This document shows positions 46,768 to 55,611 of a DNA stretch of 64,000 nt, piece after piece. The position numbers and the translations under genes were made by a program. Position 1 is the stretch's first letter. The number at the start of each line of letters is the position of its first letter. The stretch is from Haemophilus haemolyticus_L (GTDB taxonomy: Bacteria > Pseudomonadota > Gammaproteobacteria > Enterobacterales > Pasteurellaceae): assembly GCF_003490595.1 (NCBI RefSeq), contig NZ_QQGY01000002.1, forward strand, positions 1 through 64,000. The letters run 5' to 3'. Under the pieces are notes generated by a model. That model saw only the letters and a program-made list of their open reading frames with translations. It was not told where the DNA came from and made no database searches.

Positions 46768-46878
46768 ATGATACACAGCACAGCACAGCACAGCACAGCA
46801 CAGCACAGCACAGCACAAATAATATTCTTTCTCTATATTATTTCCAGTAGATTTTTCTTATCCTATTTTGTTCCATAA
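46768..46878 (+). CDS. Short repeat-containing upstream open frame (36 codons)
   Basis: ATG at 46768 follows AAGGAG (12 nt gap) and reads MIHSTAQHSTAQHSTAQIIF and on to TAA at 46876-46878. The repeat units encode HSTAQ. With one unit added or removed the frame changes, but the other two frames also stop soon after the repeats (TAG near 46845; TAA near 46820). So none of the frames joins the autotransporter gene, which also has an in-frame stop at 46953. It may be a leader peptide or non-coding. Confidence 0.3.
   Translation: MIHSTAQHSTAQHSTAQIIFFLYIISSRFFLSYFVP
46776..46815 (+). repeat. Pentanucleotide repeat, eight CAGCA units
   Basis: Eight perfect tandem copies of CAGCA (40 bp), with a partial CA on each side, about 150 bp before the autotransporter ATG. 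Simple repeats of four or more bases in Haemophilus usually mark phase-variable surface genes, by slipped-strand mispairing. Unit length five changes reading frame or leader length. Confidence 0.9.
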
Positions 46879-46967
46879 AGAAATACTTTTCACTGTTTAC
46901 TTTCTTTATAGAACAATTCCTTTCCCATAAATCCCACTATATCTTAATAAAATAAAGGAGATTATAT

Positions 46968-49925
46968 ATGAATAAAATCTTTAAGCTTAAATGGAATCAT
47001 ACCAGTCAAAGTTGGATTGTATGTTCTGAATTAACCAAAGCCAAAGGAAAATCAAAGTATTATGTATCTATTTTTCTTGTTTTAGGTTCTTTATTATCCT
47101 TTTCTAAGCAAACTATAGCAACTGAATGTACAAATAATAATGGTATTGTGAACACCAATACAACTTGTGAAATCACTGGTAAAAAAACCGTTGCAAGCGT
47201 TGGCTGGCAAAGTTATTTACTTGCTCGTGATGGGGGGAAAATCACTGTCACTGGTGAAGGATTAGATCTTGATTTAACTGCCAATTCAACAAAATATAAT
47301 ATATTCAATTCTGATGGTTTTAACGCACAACGAAATTCAAAGCTTACCGCTAAAAACCTCTCGGTTACCCTACAATCCACACCAGGTAAAAATGTAACAA
47401 TGCGAGGTGTTGTTGCGTTTGCTAATTCTATGATCTCGGCAGATACAATTAATGCAAAGATTGTCTATCAAAATGATATTAAAACGGACCATGGAGCAAA
47501 AGAAAGCTATGGTATCCAAGTGGGAACTGCAATAAAAAATGAAGATACTATAGCGGATGGACAATCTAAAGTTAGTGTACGTGATGCTAATATCACTATT
47601 ACTAATACACCGACAACGACAACTGAAAGTAATCGTTGGTGGGCTACTGCGCCCTATCAACTAACAGGTATTCGAGTTGTTCGTAATGAGGCAAAAATAG
47701 GATCGACGCCGATATTTGAATCGACGGGAGAAGTCGTTATCAATGCCTACGATAGTAGTACAAATAACAGTGGCGATTATGTGAATGGAATTTATGTATC
47801 AGGACCAGATTCCAAGGTCATTTTAAACGATTCGAAAATTACTGTAGGGAAATCAGGCAAACATTCTGCTGCACTCAAAATTGGTAAGGCAAGGAGTGTT
47901 GGTACCGGTAATGGTATTGTTGAATCAAAGGGGCAAATGATATTAGATACTTCTGCGGAAGATAAAGCACCGACTGTACGTTTAGTTGGTTCAGGTTCAT
48001 CACTTATTGCCAATTTTGAGAACAGTAGGAGTGAAATAAAATCTGCTAATACAGCTATACTCTTTGGTGGCAGTGACTATTTTTCCTCCGGTAGTGGAAA
48101 AAACCAAAAAGTACTATTAAATAATGCTGTTATAGGCACAACCGCTACAAAGGCGAATTTAATTCAAGTAAATGCCAATACTACAGGAGAATTTACGCTA
48201 AGTGGTAATAAAACTGAAGTTAGTGCTGCAGAAAATGGTTGGTTAATTAACGTTGAGAATAACAGCAACCTCGATATTTCGGCTAAAGAGGGGAAAATGA
48301 CGGGTTTGGTTAATAAAGTTGATTCATCAATATTAAATATTAATCTCTCTGATAAATTTAATTGGATTTTACGTGAACATACTGATACGACAAAGCAAGC
48401 TTATTTTAATAAAACAAACTTATCCTCTGGTGCAACAATTACGGCAGCCAAACAAGGTACAGCAAAGTTTATCCTTAAAGGTGATGTAAGTTCTAATGAA
48501 GGAATTATAACTACTGTTGATGGTAAAGCGGGAGATATTTTGACTATTGAGGGGAATTATGAGGGTAATAATTCATTAGTGCGTATGGATACTATTTGGA
48601 ATTCATTAGGTGATGAAAATGGCGCAAATTCGACCTCAGATGTATTAAAAATCACAGGCTCAGCAATAGGTAGTACAACAGTTAGTCCAATTAGTCATAG
48701 CGGTAAAAGTAATATTATTGAAGGCAATGTTAAGCAACTTACTAAAGTGATTAATACTATTCCTGTTATTGAAGTTGCCACCCCAGGAGAACGAGCATTC
48801 TCAGGAACTGCACAAACACGTGGAGGAGTGGAAGTGCAACTGGCTAAGAAAACAGAAGCGGGTAAAGATTTATACTATTGGACAATGGAAGCTAAATCCC
48901 AACCAGATACCCCAACCTATAATCCGATAGTTTCTGCTTATGTACAAATGCATAAAGTCAATATAGAGCAAGGCTATACTAGTTTACGTACATTACACGA
49001 ACGTCGCGGTGAAAACCAAATATTGGCTTGGGATTATTATGGAGATAGTGACAAACAGACTCAAGTTCAAACTTGGGGGAAAATTCTTGGTCATCATTTG
49101 GCTATTCAGGGAAAAAACCGTTTTGGTTTTAGCACTAATATATATGGCTTTCAACTTGGTCATGATTTTAATATAAAACGAACAGATAAAGGAGCTTATC
49201 GTTTAACGGGGATTTATATTACTTATAATCAAGCTAATACAAAATTTACAGATCTTTATCGAACAGAAAATGCTGAAATTAGTAACGATAAATTTACAGG
49301 AAAGGGCAAAAGTAAATTATTCAGCTTAGGTATTACCCATACTCGCTATTCTTTAAATGGGAGCTATCTTGATATTGTAGGACAACTTTCTTATTTGAAA
49401 AATAGCTACATACCAAGAGACAATAATCCTACAGCTAAACAACATGGTTATGGTTTAATCTTATCAGCAGAAGTTGGTCGCCCTTATAGTCTAACCAAAC
49501 ACAATAATAAAGAAGTGGGCTGGTTAATTGAACCTCAAGTACAACTCATTTACCAAACCATTAAATTAAATAAATTTAATGACGGAATAAGAATGGTACA
49601 ACAATCAAGAGAACATAATTCTCGAGGAAGAATGGGTGTAAGATTAGCTTACAATAATAAAACCCAAAACTACCGCACTAATACTTTCTATTTCATTGCA
49701 AACCTATGGTCAGATCTTAGCAAACAACAAAGTGTTAAAATTGCTCAAGATAGTATCGCGACTGAAAAATATCATCGTTTTTGGGGAGAAATAGGCTTAG
49801 GAATGCAAATTCCTGTCTCTAAACAAACTTATTTGTACTCAGATGCGAGATATGAATTTCAAATAAACACACCTAAACGGGAAGGCTATCATGGCACGAT
49901 TGGGATAAAATATACTTGGAAATAA
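46968..49925 (+). CDS. AIDA-type autotransporter adhesin (Lav/AutA-like barrel)
   Basis: 985 residues. The N-terminus is an extended signal peptide (MNKIFKLKWNHTSQSWIVCS then a hydrophobic stretch to about residue 51). A small Cys loop follows (ECTNNNG to TTCEIT). The passenger, about 52-640, is beta-helix-like, rich in Asn, Thr, Gly and Ser, with repeated short strands. A linker helix (YVQMHKVNIEQGYTSLRTLH, about 660-680) leads to a C-terminal barrel with VQTWGKILGHHL and YGFQLGHDF, like the Lav/AutA family from Haemophilus and Neisseria. The exact homologue is not proven. The terminus is YTWK rather than the usual aromatic last residue. Ribosome binding site AAAGGAG. No perfect uptake signal. 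Likely surface exposed. Confidence 0.88.
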   Translation: MNKIFKLKWNHTSQSWIVCSELTKAKGKSKYYVSIFLVLGSLLSFSKQTIATECTNNNGIVNTNTTCEITGKKTVASVGWQSYLLARDGGKITVTGEGLDLDLTANSTKYNIFNSDGFNAQRNSKLTAKNLSVTLQSTPGKNVTMRGVVAFANSMISADTINAKIVYQNDIKTDHGAKESYGIQVGTAIKNEDTIADGQSKVSVRDANITITNTPTTTTESNRWWATAPYQLTGIRVVRNEAKIGSTPIFESTGEVVINAYDSSTNNSGDYVNGIYVSGPDSKVILNDSKITVGKSGKHSAALKIGKARSVGTGNGIVESKGQMILDTSAEDKAPTVRLVGSGSSLIANFENSRSEIKSANTAILFGGSDYFSSGSGKNQKVLLNNAVIGTTATKANLIQVNANTTGEFTLSGNKTEVSAAENGWLINVENNSNLDISAKEGKMTGLVNKVDSSILNINLSDKFNWILREHTDTTKQAYFNKTNLSSGATITAAKQGTAKFILKGDVSSNEGIITTVDGKAGDILTIEGNYEGNNSLVRMDTIWNSLGDENGANSTSDVLKITGSAIGSTTVSPISHSGKSNIIEGNVKQLTKVINTIPVIEVATPGERAFSGTAQTRGGVEVQLAKKTEAGKDLYYWTMEAKSQPDTPTYNPIVSAYVQMHKVNIEQGYTSLRTLHERRGENQILAWDYYGDSDKQTQVQTWGKILGHHLAIQGKNRFGFSTNIYGFQLGHDFNIKRTDKGAYRLTGIYITYNQANTKFTDLYRTENAEISNDKFTGKGKSKLFSLGITHTRYSLNGSYLDIVGQLSYLKNSYIPRDNNPTAKQHGYGLILSAEVGRPYSLTKHNNKEVGWLIEPQVQLIYQTIKLNKFNDGIRMVQQSREHNSRGRMGVRLAYNNKTQNYRTNTFYFIANLWSDLSKQQSVKIAQDSIATEKYHRFWGEIGLGMQIPVSKQTYLYSDARYEFQINTPKREGYHGTIGIKYTWK

Positions 49926-49930
49926 TAAAT

Positions 49931-49982
49931 AATCTGCACCTTAATCAGTTAGCGATTTTTTCTAACTTTTAGGGTGCAGATT
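49931..49982 (+). terminator. Possible terminator after the autotransporter
   Basis: AATCTGCACC pairs with GGTGCAGATT across about 32 nt, six bases after the stop codon. The long loop contains ATTTTTTCTAAC, so the structure is not a classical short hairpin. Confidence 0.4.
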
Positions 49983-49996
49983 AAGTTAGGTCATTC

Positions 49997-50260
49997 TTAC
50001 TACATCACCGACACCGCTTTAATCTGAACATAAACATCCTGCCCAACAGCAAAACGCAGTTCATTTTGCGCCCATTTACTAATGCTTGCCCAAATCTTAT
50101 GCCCTTCCACTAATACAGCAATATCCACTCGAGAATCTTGTATCTCAATTTGTGTAATTTTGCCACGTAAAATATTACGAATGCTTGTTTGTTCTGGCTT
50201 TTGCAGTGTAATAGAAACATCTGAACTATAAATACAAACTCGCACTCGTTCGCCTACATT
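49997..50260 (-). pseudogene. modC 3' fragment
   Basis: 264 bp homologous to 59922-60185, the last 83-88 codons of the intact modC in this window plus a few bases beyond the stop. I counted about 18 differences, roughly 93% identity, and several protein changes (for example KITQ for QVAQ, VEGH for VDGH). It keeps only the C-terminal molybdate-binding (TOBE) part and has no ATPase domain. The in-frame ATG within it gives 81 residues, but no ribosome binding site supports expression. It ends abruptly at 50260 against a pepA fragment. Confidence 0.92.
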
Positions 50261-50687
50261 AGTCCTTTGTGATGCACTTACTTATGTTGAGCGTTTTGAA
50301 CCTGAGCTTGTTATTGATGTTGCAACCTTGACTGGTGCTTGTGTGGTTGCACTAGGGCAACACAATAGCGGCTTAGTTTCTACAGATAACAATCTTGCCA
50401 ATGCACTACTCCAAGCCGCAACAGAAACCACTGACAAAGCGTGGCGTTTACCATTAGGCGAAGAATATCAAGAGCAACTTAAATCGCCTTTCGCCGACCT
50501 TGCCAGCATTGGCGGTCGCTGGGGTGGCGCAATTACTGCTGGTGCATTTTTGTCTAACTTCACGAAAAAATATCGCTGGGCACATTTAGACATTGCAGGT
50601 ACAGCTTGGTTACAAGGCGCAAATAAAGGCGCAACTGGCCGCCCTGTTTCTTTATTAACCCAATTTTTGATTAATCAGGTTAAATAA
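50259..50687 (+). pseudogene. pepA 3' fragment
   Basis: 429 bp matching 46136-46564, codons 350-491 and the stop of pepA, beginning exactly at a codon boundary (LVLCDALTYVE). I counted about 30 differences, roughly 93% identity. It lacks the metal-binding lysine and aspartate region and has no start codon, so it is not a functional peptidase. The junction with the modC fragment shares a 2-bp TT overlap at 50259-50260. It is best read as the original end of the resident pepA, cut off when the segment to its left entered. Confidence 0.92.
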
Positions 50688-50722
50688 CCACAAAACTGGC
50701 ACACGTTGCACCTTTAAATCGA

Positions 50723-52750
50723 TTACTCTGCTAGTTCGGTTTGCTCGTGTGCCATCAGTTCCTGACCCACATCATCAAGCAAACTTAGATAACGTTCATA
50801 TTGTTTCAACATATCGGCAATCAATTCATCTTGATCCATATATTGAACATCGTAACCGACTCGTCCATCAAAGAAATAAGTGTAAGGCTCGTAAGTAACA
50901 CTATGCTGAATGTGCGGTAGATTTTCATCGTTAATTAATTGCTCTGACACTTCTCGCCCAACAGATTTAATACCATACATAAAATCTCGCATTGATTCTT
51001 TATGAATTACCAATTCCAAAGCTGGCTCTTCTTGTTCAAATAATGTATTGATTTCTACACTTAAATTATATTTTCCTGTTAATTCTTGACGTAATTCTCG
51101 CATAGCAGGTAACGCCGTATTTTTAAGGAAACGTAAAATATCTTTCTCTTGTGTTTGGTTCATCATTTGCTCTAAATGTGATTTCCATTTATCGCCGCTC
51201 CAGAAAATACTAGTTGGATTGACTTTAGTAGAAAAATATTTTTTATCTGCAATTAAGCCTTTCCATAAACTAAAACACATTACCAACATCAATAAAGCAA
51301 AAGGCAAGGCAACAATTAATGTCATTGTTTGCAAATTAGCAAGTCCACCAGACTGCATAAGCACAATTGCAACAACTGACATCAAAGTGCCCCACATTAT
51401 CGCTTGCCATGCAGGCGAAGCTAAACTTTTATCTCGAGATGCAATGTTATTTAACACATAAATACCTGAATCCGCTGAAGTGATAAAAAACAATGAAATC
51501 ACTAATAAGCTCACAAAGCCTGTTATTGTTGGTAAAGGCAGATAATTTAAAAATTTAAATAATAAAATTTCTGGAGAAGAAATAAATTCGCCAAGCCCGC
51601 CCGCAGCAATGCCATCATTTAGCCATACTGCTGTATTACCAAAAACAGTAAACCATAGAATTCCAAATAAACTTGGAATAACTAACACCCCAAAGATAAA
51701 TTCACGAATAGTTCGTCCTTTGGAAATTCTAGCAATAAATAAGCCAACAAACGGAGCCCAAGAGCACCACCATGCCCAATAAAGAATCGTCCATCCACTA
51801 AACCAACTTGTGTGTTCTTGCTCATAAGCATAAGTTTTAAAGCTGAGTTGCACTAAATTGCTGAAATAATTCCCCATATTGTCGCTAAATGCAGATAAAA
51901 GGTATAACGTAGGGCCGGCAATTAAAACAAAAAGAAGTAAACAAAATGCTAAAGTTAAGTTAATTTCACTTAATATTTTCACACCTTTTCCAACACCAGA
52001 AATAGCAGAAAACACCGCTAAACACATTACCACAACAATAACGCCAACTTGTAAAGCAAAGCTGTTCTGACTTATCCAACCTATTTGTTCAAGCCCTGCA
52101 CCAAGCTGTGATGAACCGAAACCTAATGTAGTAATAATCCCAAATAACGTAGCAAGTAACGCCATAACATCAATCGCATCGCCGATTTTGCCATTAATAC
52201 GCTCTTTTAATAAAGGATAAAAACAAGAGCGCAATGCTAAAGGTAATTTATAACGAAACCCAAAATAAGCTAATGCTAAAGCAATGGTACCATATACTGC
52301 CCAAGCGTGAATGCCCCAGTGGAACAGGGTGTGAAGTAAAGCCTCTTGTTGTTTATGTTCAGCTGAACCTGTTGTAATGTCAGAAAGATAATGGGTTAAT
52401 GGTTCTGCTACGCCAAAAAACATCAGCCCAACCCCCATTCCAGCGGCAAATAACATCGCAAGCCAAGATAAGAAACTAAATTCAGGTTCTTCTTCATCCT
52501 GCCCTAGTTTTATATTGCCAAGACTACTTACTGATAAAATTAATAAAAATCCTAAAAACACTGAAAAAGTGAGAACATAAAACCAACTAAAATTGGCAAA
52601 AATGCTGGTTTTAGCTTGATTCAATAATGCTTGAGTTTGTGCTGGGACAATTAAAATCATCGCCATAAGTAACAACACAAAAAATAATGTAACGCCAATT
52701 ACCAAAGGATTAAATGACGTTCGCTTTGTCATAAATTGAAATAAAGACAA
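50723..52750 (-). CDS. betT: BCCT-family betaine/choline transporter
   Basis: 675 residues with twelve membrane helices (roughly 15-510) and a C-terminal cytoplasmic tail of about 160 residues (GKYNLSVEINTLFEQEEPAL), as in BetT. The BCCT signatures AAGMGVGLMFFGVAEPLTHY and WTILYWAWWCSWAPFVGLFIA are intact. It would import choline or glycine betaine by proton symport, helping osmotic balance and, in Haemophilus, supplying choline for other uses. Transcribed toward the pepA fragment. Separated from the fimbrial genes by a 379-bp gap. Confidence 0.92.
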   Translation of the reverse strand: MSLFQFMTKRTSFNPLVIGVTLFFVLLLMAMILIVPAQTQALLNQAKTSIFANFSWFYVLTFSVFLGFLLILSVSSLGNIKLGQDEEEPEFSFLSWLAMLFAAGMGVGLMFFGVAEPLTHYLSDITTGSAEHKQQEALLHTLFHWGIHAWAVYGTIALALAYFGFRYKLPLALRSCFYPLLKERINGKIGDAIDVMALLATLFGIITTLGFGSSQLGAGLEQIGWISQNSFALQVGVIVVVMCLAVFSAISGVGKGVKILSEINLTLAFCLLLFVLIAGPTLYLLSAFSDNMGNYFSNLVQLSFKTYAYEQEHTSWFSGWTILYWAWWCSWAPFVGLFIARISKGRTIREFIFGVLVIPSLFGILWFTVFGNTAVWLNDGIAAGGLGEFISSPEILLFKFLNYLPLPTITGFVSLLVISLFFITSADSGIYVLNNIASRDKSLASPAWQAIMWGTLMSVVAIVLMQSGGLANLQTMTLIVALPFALLMLVMCFSLWKGLIADKKYFSTKVNPTSIFWSGDKWKSHLEQMMNQTQEKDILRFLKNTALPAMRELRQELTGKYNLSVEINTLFEQEEPALELVIHKESMRDFMYGIKSVGREVSEQLINDENLPHIQHSVTYEPYTYFFDGRVGYDVQYMDQDELIADMLKQYERYLSLLDDVGQELMAHEQTELAE

Positions 52751-53129
52751 ACTTTTCCCCTTAACGATTAAGTGAATAGATTAAAAAATAGATTTAATAA
52801 ACATTGCCTAGAAGCAAAAATGTGTAATGGAACCACTACAAAGGACAGCACATAGAAGTGCGATTTTGAAGGAAACGTTCAGTAGGAATTGAAGGTTTGT
52901 TTCCAAAAAGTGAGAACATAATAACAAAATGTGATTATTATTTCAAATTAGTGAAGACTAAAGCTATAAAAATGCGGTGAAAATTCACCGCACTTTATGC
53001 TTGTTTCAATCTGAATTATTAATATGACAACATATAATCCAATGTAGGGTGGGCGTAAGCCCACGCGTTTAACCCAAATCCTTAGGCATATTTATTTTTC
53101 GTGGGCTTACGCCCACTCTACGGGCTTGG
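52751..53129. other. 379-bp gap between betT and the fimbrial adhesin gene
   Basis: No gene seen. It includes the betT promoter side, an inverted uptake-like pair (AAATGCGGTGAAAATTCACCGCACTTT near 52972-52997, one arm degenerate) and, closer to the fimbrial genes, the REPIN-like element at 53044-53121. The rest is AT-rich without recognisable sites. Confidence 0.7.
53044..53121. repeat. REPIN-like element (two inverted GTAG-headed hairpins)
   Basis: At 53044-53065, GTAG is followed by a hairpin of GTGGGC and GCCCAC around GTAA. At 53100-53121 the same unit occurs in inverted orientation, ending CTAC, with one mismatch (CACTCTAC against CACCCTAC). The whole is 78 bp with a 34-bp AT-rich centre. 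This is the form of REP doublets (REPINs) mobilised by RAYT transposases, which recognise GTAG and a hairpin. It lies 9 bp past the stop of the last fimbrial gene and could also help end that transcript. Confidence 0.75.
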
Positions 53130-54358
53130 TTATTGATAAGAAAGCGTATAGGTTGCTAAACCTTCTAAAATGCCGCCATCTACGTTTGCACTGCTATTCT
53201 TTTTAATTAACTCAGGGGTAAACGTAACGGAAAAATGATTATTCCCGATAGGGGTCATTTTAAATTGGTTCGTTATCCCCTTTTTAGAACTATCAGGGCC
53301 GAATTTAATGTAGGTTGAATCCGTTTTTTTACGTAATTTTACGCCAACGTTAGATGCTACGCCACCAGTGTAAAACATACTTAATATATCACTTGTGTTG
53401 TTAGGTGTGTTTGCATCGCTAAACACAATATGGGGATCGATCTGATAGCGCCCACAGTTTACGATGATGCTCATCTCTGGTCCTTGTTTTGGCGTCTTCA
53501 AATCGATACTTCTTATTTTACCGAAATTATGGGCATGATTTTTAGTACCAGTAATATCACAAGTTGTGGCATTAATTTTAATGGTTACATTACTACCAAT
53601 AATTGATGCCCCCCCTCGTCTTCTACGTCTACTCGCCAAGTGTTTCCAGTAGATGCATCTCGACCTTGCAAATAGAAACGCCCGAATGTAATGTTACTCA
53701 AATTAATATCGACTTTCCCATCCTCAAATTTGAGGTCTGTTGGAATGTTGTTTAGTACTATAGGTTCGATTTCCATCTTAGGGGTTATCCTCATTGCTGC
53801 AGAACCTGTACAGCTAGTAGGAAACGTGAACTCCGCTGAATTAACATCATGCCATTGATCGTAATTTTGCCCTATACCTGCATTTCTTTGAGTATGTGTT
53901 CTTACTCTTATCTTAAAACCTAAATACGGGAAACTTTTAACTTGCCACACCGTTCCAAAAGCAGTTGAGATAGGTGTTAAATTCTGATTATCAATGAAAT
54001 AACGAGCTTGGAAACAGCCTAAAGTATTTACCCCTGAAACAGGAATCCTATAAGTTGCCATGTTATATTCTTTTTTTGGTAATCGTGTTGTTAGATTACT
54101 CATGTCAAGAGAAGAGGGGGGATTATCTCGAGGAAAGGTATAAACGTTACTGACAACAGGTCCTTCAGGATAATGTGATACTTCAAGCCTATTATCAAAA
54201 ACAAGATATGGACGCTGGGCTGCTGTACGGGGTTCCCATCTACCTATCTTATCAGCTGCCCATAATGAGGAACTACCAAATATAGCAATTATCCCAATAG
54301 CCATAATTGGCGATAGAGCTGTTATTTTTTTATTTACTTTAACTAGGGTGCTATTCAT
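53130..54358 (-). pseudogene. Fimbrial tip adhesin, frameshifted at a G7 tract
   Basis: Two frames cover this span. 54358-53585 reads a signal peptide (to about SSLWA) and an N-terminal domain of about 220 residues with no family I recognise. 53639-53130 reads a pilin-like domain (ASIIGSNVTIKINATTCDIT to ATYTLSYQ). They meet at seven G (minus strand, 53609-53615). One added G joins DEGG to ASIIG and gives a 409-residue two-domain adhesin; as read, the protein stops after HQLLVVM. The ATG at 54358 overlaps the preceding gene's stop, with GAGG upstream. It may be phase-off, or an assembly error. Confidence 0.8.
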
Positions 54359-54983
54359 ACCATACCTCAAAGTTCATTTCGCTAGTTACTTGCCCTGGTT
54401 TATCAGCAGTACCATTTGTTACAGAATAAAATTTAGCACTGAGATCAATATTAACATCAGCATTAACTCCTGTGCCAGTAACGGTTGCACCTAATTCTCG
54501 TCCAGTGTATCCACCCCCGTCTCTGTTAGTATTCGGCAACGCCCGATTTGTCACCTGAAGCACATTTCCTGCATTGGTGCCATTTTTAATAAAGACTTGT
54601 ACTCCCACGCTATTCTGGTTAGGTGATGTCGCTGTATTTTTTAAATAATAGTCATAGCCCCCAGCACGAGGATTTATTGTAGCAGCAGGAGACACAAAGT
54701 AATAAGTTAAACGGTGGTTGTTAGCGTTAGAAACATCTATGCCACAGTCGGTTACCGAAAGTGTGAATTCTGAATTACCTGCAGTAGCTCCCGCTGTAGG
54801 AAGTTGAGCTCTTGAGATAGTCCCTAGTGGCACGATTTTATTTACTGAATCAGCTTTTACCGTGCACAATTTCCCAGCAATAACTTCACCAGTAAATTTA
54901 ACCTTTCCCGAGGTTACTGCTTGTCCGTAAGAAAAGAGCGATGTGCCCAGTAATAAAAAAAATATAACAGCATTATTTCTCAT
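54351..54983 (-). CDS. Minor fimbrial subunit
   Basis: 210 residues: signal peptide (MRNNAVIFFLLLGTSLFSYG), then a pilin domain with the disulfide Cys pair (LCTVKADS about 40 and TDCGID) and the C-terminal EVWYE, with the aromatic penultimate residue recognised by chaperones. The domain resembles the next gene upstream (shared SVNK and FYSVTNGTADKPGQV patterns), so the two are probably paralogues. It lies between the other minor subunit and the adhesin, and its stop overlaps the adhesin start. Confidence 0.85.
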   Translation of the reverse strand: MRNNAVIFFLLLGTSLFSYGQAVTSGKVKFTGEVIAGKLCTVKADSVNKIVPLGTISRAQLPTAGATAGNSEFTLSVTDCGIDVSNANNHRLTYYFVSPAATINPRAGGYDYYLKNTATSPNQNSVGVQVFIKNGTNAGNVLQVTNRALPNTNRDGGGYTGRELGATVTGTGVNADVNIDLSAKFYSVTNGTADKPGQVTSEMNFEVWYE

Positions 54984-54996
54984 TTTTGATCCTTAA

Positions 54997-55596
54997 TTAT
55001 TCGTAGAATACAGCAAAAGTTACTTCTGACTCCACTTGGCCTTCTTTATTTGCACTTCCATTAGTTAGGGAATAAAAACGTGCCTTTAATGGGATTTCAA
55101 AGCCATAAGGAGGCTTTAAAACAGCGCCTAGATCGTTCCCTGATGTGCGTCGTGATTGAGTAATGGTTGGTAATCCTGATGGACTAAATCCAATTTCAAT
55201 GGGCGTTCCACTATTCGAAATGAGTTGAACACCAACCGTATTCCGATTTATTGCTGTAGTGTTCTTGTTAGGTAGCACCCCTGTAGGTAAATCATCTGAA
55301 GCAGAAGTTCTAGATAGTGCAAATTTAATATATTTTGAGTCTGTTGTGTCCTCACCACACTTTTCAACATTAAGCTGAAATGATTTTTCATTGGCAGTAG
55401 AACCTTGGCTAATTAAATTTTGGGCTGAGGTTATACCGAGCTCAACCGTTTTGTTTACTGAATCTGTACTTACTTCACAGGTGCCCTTGATAATTTCTGC
55501 TTTAAAACGTATTTCACCATCATGGGCAGAGGCAAATGATGCAAAAAATAGACCGCTTGTTAGCAGGAATAAATATTGAATCTTCAATTTCTTCAC
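54997..55596 (-). CDS. Minor fimbrial subunit, paralogue of the next
   Basis: 199 residues: signal peptide ending SFASA, mature protein beginning HDGEIRFKAEII, Cys pair in GTCEVSTDS and EKCGED, C-terminus FAVFYE. It matches the downstream subunit at SVNKTVELG and FYSLTNGSANKEGQV. It lies 15 bp after the usher and would sit between shaft and tip, or serve as a second structural subunit. HifD-like in position, but I cannot assign it. Confidence 0.85.
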   Translation of the reverse strand: MKKLKIQYLFLLTSGLFFASFASAHDGEIRFKAEIIKGTCEVSTDSVNKTVELGITSAQNLISQGSTANEKSFQLNVEKCGEDTTDSKYIKFALSRTSASDDLPTGVLPNKNTTAINRNTVGVQLISNSGTPIEIGFSPSGLPTITQSRRTSGNDLGAVLKPPYGFEIPLKARFYSLTNGSANKEGQVESEVTFAVFYE

Positions 55597-55611
55597 AATT
55601 TATTCTTCCTA

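Larger units (their letters stand above)
46565..46967. other. 403-bp AT-rich leader region before the autotransporter
   Basis: No conserved gene. It begins with a weak hairpin (GATAGCGCA against TGTGCTATC, 46578-46607) that may terminate pepA. It then holds a candidate promoter (46721-46747), a CAGCA repeat array (46776-46815) inside a 36-codon open frame, and a TTTCTTTATAG-rich tract before the AAAGGAG of the autotransporter. There is no perfect uptake signal in it. Confidence 0.7.

Noticed and set aside
46768..46967. Translation of the repeat frame into the autotransporter
   Set aside because: All three repeat frames stop before 46968, and the gene's own frame has a TAA at 46953.
47232..47237. 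G6 tract early in the autotransporter gene
   Set aside because: Too short to expect strong slippage, and the frame is intact.
49997..50260. Separate small gene for a molybdate-binding protein
   Set aside because: It is a 3' fragment of modC with no start signal of its own and an abrupt fusion at one end.
50259..50687. Second functional leucyl aminopeptidase
   Set aside because: Only the last 142 codons are present, without most metal ligands or a start codon.
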